A stretch of DNA of 64,000 nt, from the NCBI GenBank assembly GCA_001683735.1, contig LUGG01000011.1, positions 1,364,001 through 1,428,000 on the forward strand, in the 5' to 3' direction. Source of the stretch: Grifola frondosa. Taxonomy: Eukaryota > Basidiomycota > Agaricomycetes > Polyporales > Grifolaceae. Under the pieces are notes generated by a model. It did no database searches. It had not been told where the DNA came from and was given only the letters and a program-made list of their open reading frames with translations. Positions 1 to 10,053 of the stretch are shown here, piece by piece. Position 1 is the first letter of the stretch. Each line of letters begins with the position of its first letter. Position numbers and translations under genes: made by a program.

Positions 1-1011
1 ATCACATATTCGGAGGGGAATGAGTATGTCGGTGGTACTATAATAAACCAGGCTTATGTCGTGTTCTGCTCACCATGCGACGTTGTCGCCGTCGATGCCA
101 CAGCTACGTGCGTCCTCGGCGTCCACCTGTCTACAGCATGCTGACGTTCATCCGAAGCCAGAGCTTATGAGATGATGCAAACCCCGCGACGTGCTAGGGA
201 ACAAGCGGACAGGCAATGGAAAAATATGCACGGGAGCGAGCTGCAGAAAACACGAGAGGTGAGCCACAGGTTGTTTGGTGCGGCTGGCAGATGCGAGACC
301 CGCAGCCGACCCGTTGCATCGTCTGCATGGATCCTGGTGACAATTTGGGAGACTGGTACCTTGGTGATGGTCTCGGGGATCCCCTGAACCATGTACATTA
401 GATATTTTGGTGGCACACAAATAAAGCAGTGTTTCGCATCGGGCATCCAAATGTGTTGTTGAGAAGACGAGGACAAACGAAAACTTGATAGAGACTACTA
501 CACAGTGCGAGATATTCTCAGGGACAGATGGAATGGGAGACGAGAGAGCGGGAGAAGGGCCACCTTATATCTTTGCAGCCGTACCTCCTTCCGCAAACCC
601 ATGTGATCCGTTGCCGATGTCTGTCACCGCCTTGGTATTTCCCGGCGCAAAGGCGAAACATGACAGACCAACCTCTGAATATCTACTCGGCCAACTTGAA
701 GGAGACGACGTACATCGCTGTGTTCGGAGCCGAGGAAAGCTGTCAACGAATGTAGTGAACTGAAATATCCCGAAACCATACTTGTTAAGTAAATGTTGCG
801 GACCAACTTACTTGCAGCAATCAAGTGATCACTTCGAGAAAACGTCCGCAGAACTCTTTATTTTGCGGCAAGATCCCCGAACTGTGGCTATATAATAATA
901 TGATATTAATGCTGCAGAGCACGTAGAAACTTCGAACTCCAAAGAACAAGAAAACATTACTATGTCGCAAAATTCGACCTCTCAGCAAGACCTCCCCGTT
1001 CCAATAATGCG
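1..1011. other. Gene-poor left edge
   Basis: I recognise no gene here; the short open frames on both strands show no family motif. The stretch about 725-790 (…aaagctgtcaacgaatgtag…) recurs downstream of F-box copies B, C, D and E, so it is the 3' flank of F-box copy A. Confidence 0.5.
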
Positions 1012-2523
1012 TTAAAGCTCCATAACCACTGAGAGATCCTCTTTTGGCGCCTTGTCTACAACAACTTCGCCATTCTCCATGGTAAGCACTTTCCAGAAAA
1101 GCGTTTTGGTGAAACTTTCGACCTCTTTAACTTTAATGACAATGTAACGAATAGAGGGATTTGACGCGATAATTTGGGAGGCAAACAAGTCGGGGCAAAA
1201 CTCTAGGAGGAACATTACGCCTCGCGTCATTCCGCTTAAGTTGATGTCGAACTCGAGCATGAAGTGGGTGAGCGGCGAACGCTGCACCAATAGCTGAAAC
1301 GTATCCTATGAACCACATCATAAGATCAGCGAGTGGCTTTCTAAAGTGTAATGTGTGGTACTTACGATGTCGTCTGAGTTCCCATTGAAGTATGCGAGGT
1401 CGATCGTGCATCGCAGGTAGGTCAACCGCGCCGCCACTTCATCTGGAATGCAGCGAACACATGGAAAAACCGAATTGAGTCCAATATGGACACGGGACGG
1501 GCGGGAGTCGGACAAGATGTGGGCCACCATCTCGCGAGTACCGTGATCCACATATGAGATTTTCACGCGACGAATTTGACATGTCAACCCGAGCCTGTAC
1601 AAATTGACCGGCTCTCCTACGACTCGATCCAACGACTTCCACCCACCACCAGCATGCTGGACAGAGCGGTTTAACTGACGGTATTGATTGCTGGTCGACT
1701 CGGAACGTCCGAAAAACGATAACTGGTGAAGATCTCGAGGTCGGTGAGACTAGGGAAAATTCGTGCGATGAGTGCTAGTGGAGGGTCATCTACCCCAGAA
1801 ATCGAAAGCTTCCGCACTCGTGGAAACTGCAGCTCAAACTGGAATCTGACACCAGCTACCGTGAGGTCCTCTAGAGTGGCACTGCTGTGGTGAAGTAACA
1901 CAGCGGGATCCGGTCGAATGCCATCACCGGATATTGGGAACCTGAGCCAAGCTTTGACGAGTGATGACTGCATTTGCTGAACCATTTTGTACAGAGGGCC
2001 GTTTGACCCGGAGACTGGCTTCATTTCTGAAAAGATATGGAACTCTTTTAAAGATGTCAGCGATGAGCATGCTGCTTGGAGATGATGCTCCAAGTTCAGA
2101 AGATCCGAATCACGGTGGAGATGAAGTACCTCCAAACGAGATGCATGTGTGAGGATTTCGGTTAACTGATTGATAGACTCGGATGATAGGTGTCGGTGTG
2201 ATCCACTGAGGGAGAGCTGACGGAGGAATCGATATCGGATAGGAACTTGCGCAAGCATGAATGCATAGAAGGACTCTATTCTCCTGGTACTGTCGAGGTG
2301 CACGTCAAAGTCCAGCAGGTGTCGGACACCCGCGTGATTGAGTGTACGACAAGTGCTCATGGCGCGAGTCAAAGCTGGTTTTGGGAGGAAGGATAATATG
2401 ATATATATAATATCCAGATGGAGATGCACTGCCGCAATCGGACTACAAGAATTGTTTAATTCATCGCGAACGAGATCATACGAGACATAAACAACTACCT
2501 TTTGTTGAGCAGGCCACCTGCAT
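1012..2523 (-). pseudogene. F-box-like leucine-rich protein, copy A (frameshifted)
   Basis: This is one of six paralogues. Exon 1 is a tiny 25-nt exon (2499-2523, starting MQVACSTK) followed by GT..AG. Exon 2 opens with an F-box-like segment (ILSFLPKPALTRAMSTCRTL), then leucine-rich sequence of about 350 residues. A second intron near 1290-1340 leads to a conserved C-terminal exon that contains FWKVLTMENGEVVVDKAPKE and ends at 1012. The frame changes near 1690-1720: the conserved QYRQLNRSVQ segment that follows is in another frame. By analogy, F-box proteins recruit substrates to SCF ubiquitin ligases; that role is inferred. It is a probable pseudogene unless the indel is an assembly error. 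Confidence 0.7.
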
Positions 2524-4431
2524 GGGATTTATTTTCCATCTTAATTGAAACCAATAGCGTCGGAGAGGCTACTAGAGGATAGCGTTAGAGAGGATGCTTC
2601 CGACAGCGAGGTCGACCTTGAGCTCAAAAGGTCAAGTCGGGCATAGAGAATTCCACTGAGTGCGAAATTAACGAAATATTACCACCGAACTTGAGGTTAA
2701 TATCCCAGTGGCATTTTCAAACTCCGCTGTGGCAAATGTGGCGCGTCGTTTTGGAAATCACGATTCACGAAGTTCGTTTTCAGCTCGGGATGTTAATTAA
2801 GGTCTCATTGCGCAGGCCGACGTGGGACTACACTCTTCCTATTCACCAATAGTCGCATTCTTCTTATTCTCCACCTGCAATAGCCTTTGTCTCATCTTCT
2901 TCTGGCCTGGGAGGCCAGTGCCTGTGGCGAAATGTATCACATCGCCTTGCTTGATCCAGCGTTGCAAATCGTCCGGGACTCAGCCGTGTCAACTATGTGG
3001 TCTTTACTGTGTTCGCGAATGGACGCCCACGTCTATGTTCGCCTTGCTGTCCCGTCGCGATGGAAGACTGCGGATTCCCGCTCACACATTGTGCCACAGG
3101 ATGTGGCACTTCGCCATGGAGCATCACGATCTTCCCAGAGGCCGCAGGTCACGCATAATGCGCCCCTCCCATAACTCTGGTGACGCTGAGTAACTGTCTA
3201 TCTTATCTGCCCCGTATGGGAATCCTTATTTGAAGTTATAATTTACACTCCTCCTCCTCCTCGCCTCGATATCTGGTGCTCCGATGGCACCATCGCCCAC
3301 AGCCGCTGTTGATATGGACATCTTGAGAACGCGTCGCTTATGCAACCTCTGTTTTGCGAAATTGCCTGCTCCATTGATCGGGCTGCTGCATGTCATGTCG
3401 TTTGATTTTGCTGACATATCTCCGGATAACGTGGCACAGAAGAGGGTCTTTTTTCGTCTTTCCCTGTCATATCTGCTGTATGTCCGTCTAGTCCATTAAA
3501 ACGCAGCACTGCACTGCTCATAGCAGAATGCTAGATGCGCCTGGCGCCCAAAATCTCAACTTCTCGATGGACGCTGCTTTACCTTCTGCTTGGTGTTATT
3601 CTCCTCCTTCTGCACCACTGCTGTGACACGAAGTCTATGCTCAGATCCAGGCCTCTGTGTTCTCTTGACGGCGCCGTCTCGGCCATTATGATATTCTGTC
3701 CTCTGGTCTTTGCTTGGCTCACTGTCGGTTTCATAATCTAAACATGCATATCACGCGAAGGGCTACTGTCGCATCTTTCTGCGGCGAGCTGCCACGCCTC
3801 TGATGGTGCCCGTGGTGCTAGGCAACTACCATGACCAGAGTTGTGTGGGAGCGAGGAGCGAAAGCATCATGGCGTGTACGTGCCCACCCGGAACACGCAG
3901 CCCGTCTGACTTTTTAACTCGTACGCCGCAGCTGCTTCCACCCATCAATCGCCAATTCCTGTAATTCTGGGGCATAAGTAGCTCCGTGACGGACGCTCGG
4001 GTCCCGAGGCCTGAGGCTTGAGGCGTGTGCGTGGCCCGCGGTTTTCCGCTGTGAAATGGACGACTGCGAGTCGCAGGCTGCTTGCTCTGCGCGTCTAAGC
4101 CCGAACCGCGATGTTTTTTGGGCTCCATACTGCGTTAGTGGTGATGGTGGTGAGACACACATCTGAACGTCTGGCCGGGGCGCGGCTACAGCTCGTAAGT
4201 GAAGCCCCACAAACCTGGCCATGCGAATTATATGGTACATCTCGATTTGGTATTTTCCACCTGATTCAGCAATAAGTACTTGATTTCTTATTTGTGATAC
4301 CAACTTGTAAGTTTTTACCTAGAATTGATTTGCTCATAAATTGTAGGATGGTGTATCTTAGTTTTGCAGGATGACGCACCACACACACAGAAGCAGCGGC
4401 GCAGAACGTCGAAGCAGTCACTACTCACTAG
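2524..4431. other. Upstream flank of F-box copy A, no recognised gene
   Basis: The block near 2521-2560 (exon 1 plus leader, ggatttattttccatctt) recurs before F-box copies B and C. Segments near 3.6-4.1 kb are diverged relatives of the flanks at 15.2-15.8 and 18.4-18.9 kb (shared gttctgtcct… and …gcccgcggtt…). I see no protein family in the open frames, which include a 68-aa hydrophobic one at 3535-3741. Confidence 0.45.
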
Positions 4432-5760
4432 TCAGGCCTTGGGGTAAAAGCGCGCCAGTACGTCCTTGGGCACACAGCCATCCACGCTCGCCCGCTCATA
4501 CACCTGCATCCGCCCGTCCTCACACACCAGGCTCAGCCGCCCCTCGCGCCCACGCGCGACGACTAGCTCCTGTATCCCCTTCAATGCAATCCTGAGGCGC
4601 TTGAAGCCCGTCTGTTGGCGCGCCTTGACGCGCTTGAGTGTGTGCGAGTCGAGGCGGTGTTTAATCACCGCATTAAACGTGCCGCTGCCATTGTGTACCG
4701 CGACGAAGTGCAGTGGGGTGTGCGAGAGGAACAGCGAGGGGAAAGAGTCGGACCAGTTGGTGCCCGTCGGGCTATTACGCGTTCCGATCTCGAGCTGGAC
4801 GAGCGTGCCCTACGCCACCGGAGCGCCACCGCGCATGACGGCGACGTCTGTGTTGCTTCCTGGCTGCGCGGGCTGCAGCCACGCCCCGAGGATCACGTCG
4901 GGCGCGGGGCTGGGTGCGGACTTGTCCTCATCGGCAATGGGGATGGGCGGCTCAGCATCTCGTTTTCTCGGAGGCACGCATGCGTCCACGCCGAACCGTT
5001 AGACCATATTCAAACTGCCGAATTTCTTGCGCGGGAGAGTGGGCATCAGAATCAGTGTCGAGAATCCAAACGAGTTAGTCACTCACAAACTGCACGATCC
5101 GATGATGTTCCGTGGTGCCTTCGAGTCCTTCTGGCAGAGATGTATTCTTGCGTTTGAAGCCACGCACGTAGCTTTCGGAGAGGCTCGCATCCTCCGTTGT
5201 GCGTGGCGCCCAGCTGTCCAGCAGTACGGTGTGCGTGCCTGCGAGTTGCGTGTCGATCCTGAAGCCACTGCTGTTATCGAGGATCCACCATAGCAGCGTG
5301 CGCAGAGTATCGCCGTCCGTGATGAAGTCCACACTGAGCTAGTCGAGTGCGTACTGCGGATAGTCGTTCGCGACGGCATCTGCCAGGGCGCGGAACAACG
5401 GGAGCAGTGGGGACGCTGGGACGCGATACGCGTCCAGGTTCACGAACACTGGCCCGCATGGGTGTGACGTGAGTAGTAAGAAGAAATTTTTAAATATTTC
5501 AGCAGACCTAGAGCGATGATGATGGGCTCGCTGTGGTCAAACCAGTTGTAGGATCCGACGTATTGAAGGTTGTCTATCGAGAGAATTCCCCTGATGACAT
5601 GATATGCCGTTGGAAACTCCATGATCGGTATATTTTTCAGTCCTTCAAGGATGTGGCGATCGGTTGGGGGTGAGACATCTGCATGTTCCTCGCCTTCGAT
5701 GCCAGGAAGTATGTGAGACGCATGATTTGAGTAGAATGACGATGAAAGGTGGACGCCCAT
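4432..5760 (-). pseudogene. DXO/Rai1-like decapping nuclease family, copy 1 (degenerate)
   Basis: The reading order on the minus strand is an N-terminal block with NLQYVGSYNW (about 5545), a middle block VDFITDGDTL…FRIDTQLAG (5075-5332), and a C-terminal block with ELVVARGREGRLSLV ending at 4432. It has in-frame stops near 5340 (PQYALD*LS) and near 4812 (PVA*GTL). Family residues are also lost: the EXD motif reads GVD and the EΦK motif reads EIG. By homology the family removes aberrant or NAD caps from RNA; this copy cannot be active. It sits in tandem with copy 2, same strand. Confidence 0.65.
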
Positions 5761-6366
5761 ACTTCTGCTAGTTTCGCTGTCATCGATGTTATAAATGAAA
5801 ATGTATGTGCTTTTGCACGTACCTTGCCGTTTTGTGTCAGACGCAGTGCAAGGTTGCTTTGGTAGGCGAGAGTCTGTGATCAAATTTCTGCACAGAATTG
5901 GATGAGACAACGACACAAAAAGAATATTAAAACCTAACAGGGGCTTCCAGATCGAGCAGCGTGCAGTTATCCATATCTAAACGTTTTCACTTGCATGAAA
6001 ACAGCCATGCGCTACTATAACGGAGACGGTCAGTTCGTACTTGGACATTCAACGATCTACAAGCGCCCACGAGCGCCCACGAAAGTGACAGGCGCTCGTA
6101 CGCGCGTTTTTCCACACTCCAAATCAACCGCACTGGCAATTGCAAGAATATCTGTGCTAATATCTGTGCTACGTCGCTTTAGGCCAGCTATTGACCGTTT
6201 AACATCTACTCCGAGGACTCGATACGAGTTTACTGCAAGTACTGTATCATTCCAATAGTTGAGTATGCCAGTTCCTCTCAATCCCTAAATCTCACATTGC
6301 TATGGAATGACACACTAATTATACTCAAATGATAGCAACTTGCGCATGACAGACCTCTTCGTCCAA
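5761..6366. other. Intergenic, nothing recognised
   Basis: This is the spacer between DXO copies 1 and 2. No conserved coding sequence or repeat was seen. Confidence 0.4.
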
Positions 6367-7763
6367 CTAGACTCCAAAGCGTTCCATGACATCCTCAGGA
6401 AGACAACTATCCTGACTGCTACGCTCGAAGACCTGCAGGACACCTTCCCGGAATACTAGACTCAACCGACCACGCTGACCATGTTCCATCACAAGGTCCT
6501 GAATTGTCAGAAAGACTCGCCTCAACTTCCTGAACGCGGGCTGCATGTCGCTTTCGACACGCTCCATCTCGGGGGACCCTAGCTGGCGTTTTGTGATGGA
6601 ATTGAAGGTCCCGCGGTTGTGCACTGCGAGGAAGTGGTGGGGAGTCTGCGAGAAGTAGAGCTGCGGATACGCTTCGAACCAGTCGAAGTTATCGACCCAG
6701 TTGATCGAACGCGTCGTCATCTCGACGAGCGTGCCCTGGGGAACTTGGGTTCCGCCGCGGATTATAGCGACCTCGGGACCGCTGCCTGTGGAGCCAGCGG
6801 GCTTCGTTGGCTCACAATTTTGTCTACTGGAGGATACGTCTAGTCCCGATAATTGGTTTGCCAGACCATCCACATCGGCGGCGTCTGCGACATACGCATC
6901 TACCTCGAATCGGGTGACCATCTTCAAGCCGTCAAACTCCTGCAAGAAAACACTGAGCCGTGAGTCTATCACCAAAATGGTTACGCACAAATTGCAGGAT
7001 CCTTATGTGCTCTGTACTTTTTTCACATTCTTTGGCAGGGACTGTGGCCTCGCGTTCGAAGCGACGCCCATAGCTCCCCTGAAGACCAGAGTCCTCCATT
7101 GTGCGTGGTGACCAAATATTCATCAATATCGTACGCTTCCCCGCCAGCTGAGTATCGATTCTGAATTCATTCTCCACTCCATTTATCCATCGCAATAGCT
7201 TGCGGATGTTATTGCGGTCTGTGACAAAATCCACCGTGCTCCATTCAACCGAGGTATCTGCATCATCCGCCGCTACAATGTCTGCTGCGCGGAACAACAG
7301 CAGTAATGGGGTTGCTGGAAACTGATGCAAGTCTCGATTAATAAATATCATGCCGCTATCTTTGGGGATGCTGAAGGGCAATGTTCTATCGCGCCACTTC
7401 GGAGGAGCTCCTGATCAAATTCTCAGCGAACGGGGATTATTACAGCGTGACACATATCTGCGCACCTGGTACGATGATCGTTGGTTGCTCTGAGTCTGTC
7501 CAGTTGTACGATCCGACATACTGGACGTTCTCCAACTTGATATTTGGGCCAGGGGCATCAGCAGGCTTCGACAGAGTCTGTATAGGAGTGGGTAGAAGGT
7601 CATCCATGATATCTAGGTCGCCAGGCAAATGCACGTCGAGGAATGGAGCCATCGGCCTGCCCCTGGAGCTCCGTGGTACACGATTGTCATATCCACGATT
7701 GCCATGTCCGCGATTGCCATGTCCGCGATTGCTATATCCGCGATTGTTTATACGGGAAGTCAT
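6367..7763 (-). CDS. DXO/Rai1-like decapping nuclease family protein, copy 2
   Basis: This is the best preserved member of the family, about 415 aa in three exons with no visible lesion. Exon 1 (ATG at 7763) encodes an asparagine/arginine/glycine-rich tail (NRGHGNRGHGNRG) and VQYVGSYNWTDSEQPTIIV. An intron from about 7465 leads to exon 2 (APPKWRDRTLPFSI…, VDFVTDRNNIRKLLRW, FRIDTQLAGKRTI, SYGRRFE). A second intron precedes exon 3, with FEVDAY (EXD), LVEMTTRS and YPQLYFSQTPHHFLAVHN, ending at 6367. The order of GxxΦE, EXD and EΦK matches Rai1/DXO enzymes, which hydrolyse incomplete or NAD caps. The lysine of EΦK is threonine here (EMT), so catalysis is doubtful. Related proteins are, as I recall, also found under a geranylgeranyl pyrophosphate synthetase label, which the sequence does not support. 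Confidence 0.65.
7680..7745 (-). repeat. Coding repeat of the NRG-rich tail
   Basis: Repeated 15-nt units (ttgccatgtccgcga on the plus strand) encode NRGHG/NRGYD repeats at the N terminus of DXO copy 2. RGG-like tails often bind RNA. Copies 4 and 5 have fewer units, so unit number varies between paralogues. Confidence 0.7.
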
Positions 7764-8532
7764 GTCTGTGTTGGCTGGAAAGATGGGGAGATCTCGAGGA
7801 AAGTGATGCTCTTATATACGACGCAGGCGGAGATCTAATGTCTGTGCTGACCTGCCCAATTTTTCTCGAATAGGATCTGAAGGCATTCAATACGGGATAC
7901 GCAGTAATATAATCCTCGTGCTGCGCAATGGTCTGCGGTGAGAAGCAATGAACGCCAAACTAGATGTGAAGCTGGCAATTCGCTTTCGAGAGCGCTGCCT
8001 AAGATCAACTGCGTTGGTAATGTTCCTCAATTTCAGCCCAATCTTTGCATCCTACAATGAATATCAGCATATAGCTGTCGACGTTATAAACATAACTACG
8101 ACGCCTGCATCATTTCAATCATTACCTATCTTCATAATTTCCTGAACTGTCTCCCCAGTCATGGTCTAAGTAACGGACTGATCGTCGTCCGCCTCCACTA
8201 CATCAACGGATACCAATGGCATCACATTCTATCAGGCTGGTATGTCGAAAGTCCGATCTGAATGTTTGTCTGCTCATGTATTGGCTTGTGGAAATTTTCG
8301 TCCTGCGCTCTCCTTAGTGAGATGGTGAGCACTTACCTATACGTTGATCTTTTGCGCGTGTACAAGCATTGATCACAATGAATGTCGGCTATGTAGTTAA
8401 ACTTACATTTAAGGTCCATTTACACGGCTCGCTTCATCGATCTCGAGATACCAACGTTGTTACTGCGGCAACATTTTCTGACTCCAGTGACATCAACGGA
8501 CAACTTTATTTCACCTTGCCGTTCTACATCCC
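7764..8532. other. Spacer between divergent DXO copies 2 and 3
   Basis: About 7880-8040 matches the sequence upstream of DXO copy 4 (from about 40,610: …gtgaagctggcaattcgctt…). The duplicated unit therefore includes the upstream region. No gene was recognised from 8060 to 8530. Confidence 0.5.
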
Positions 8533-9879
8533 ATGATGTCCTCTCAACTACGTCACAGGGCCCGCGGCAATCCAGGTCGAGGCGCCTCGTCTCGCAAGGC
8601 TTCACCGCGCACTTCTCAACGTGATATCATGGACGGACTAGCGACTACACTTCTACTAGAGGCACTATCGAAACCGGCGAGGTCCCCAGTGAGAATATCG
8701 AAATCAAAGGACTTCAGTACGTCGCATCGTACAACTGTAAAGGTTCACAGCGGCCCACGATCGTTGTACCCGGTGCACATCAGGAATATCATATTTGAAC
8801 CTCATTGACCATGAGTACACAGGTTCTCTCCGACAGTGGCGGGACAGAGAGATGCCATACAGTGTTCCTAAAGACGCACCAACTTCATTGATCAGAATGG
8901 ATACAGGATGCCAGAAATGCCATTGCTTCCCTAATTCCGTGCTGCAGACTTCGTAGCGGAAAATAGTCAAGCAGCCTCTGGATTAGAAGGCGATAGACTT
9001 CGTCACCGATCGCAATAACTTGCGCAAGTTGTTGCGGTGGATCCACGGCAAGAGCAACGCTGGTAGAGACTTTAGAATCGATATGCAGCTGGCCGGGAAG
9101 CAGACCGTGCTGTTGAGTCGATGGGAAGTACGCACGGAGATGAACTCGAGCAGCCAAGTTAGTTATAGTTACAGCTTCGAGCACGAGGGCGCCGATTTAG
9201 CCAAATATTGTGAAGGAACAACGGACCATCATCAGATAGTGCAATATGTGAGTATGGAAGTTGTGCTCACCGTGTCGTTGGTCGGCTAATAGGATTTTGA
9301 CGGCTTGAAGATGGTCATTTGCTTCGAGATTTACGCATGCATTCCTGTACGCGGACCATTCCGCATTATGGCGACATGAATCAGTCTTGCAGACGCACTG
9401 TCGGGGCTAGATGCTGCCCCGGCAGCACAAGGTACCACCCAAACAGTCCCCTAGCACTCGGAACGCAGATGTGATGATAGTCTGTGGAGGGTTCCAAGTT
9501 CCGCATAATGCTATCATCTTGAGGAAGACACGCTCTCAGAGGCGATTCAATTGGGTCGATGCGTATCCCCAGTTATACCTTTCCCAAACGCCACTTCCTC
9601 GCAGTGAAAGATGGAGCCGGAAACGTCACTTCAACGCGAACTGGGCTCGCCCGACATGAAGTGTTTCGACGACGATGCGCAAGAAGGTTCAGGAAGCTCA
9701 GGTGCGTGCTTGATACACTTCGAGAACTTGTGATGAAGCATGGACTGCGCTGTCGACTGAGCCTGGTCTTTAGGGCGAGCACCGGGAGCCTTCAAGTCTT
9801 CGAGCGGAGCAGCCAAGATAGCTTGTTACCCGAAGACTCATGGAGTTTGGGATTTGAACAGCGTTGTGCGTCTCCCTGA
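8533..9879 (+). pseudogene. DXO/Rai1-like family, copy 3 (degenerate)
   Basis: The N-terminal RGNPGRGASSRK tail and LQYVASYN block are followed by a middle exon with NNLRKLLRWIHGKS and FRIDMQLAGKQTVLL (about 9008-9110). The C-terminal exon has LVMKHGLRCRLSLVF and LPED. Lesions include a frameshift in the second exon start (near 8870), a stop in LLP*FRAAD (near 8930), and frame changes near 9010 and at the C terminus. The EXD motif reads EIY and the EΦK motif reads LRK. It faces P450-A tail to tail, about 175 bp apart, the arrangement seen inverted at 50.4-54.1 kb. Confidence 0.65.
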
Positions 9880-10053
9880 AGGAAAGGTGATTCATACAAA
9901 CTTCTCTCCGTTCGAAAACTGATTAGACACTTTCCACTGCAGACTGTCACATTCTTTGCTTTTTCCCCGTCGATGCTCGTCGCGTAATCCATGTTGAAAC
10001 GGTAATTGTGCGTTAATCAATAGATGCAAAATTCAATGATTTATCAGCAGCAA

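Noticed and set aside
4432..7763. Prenyl diphosphate synthase identity for the DXO-like family
   Set aside because: No DDxxD motifs are present; GΦXΦE, EXD and EΦK-type motifs point to Rai1/DXO instead.
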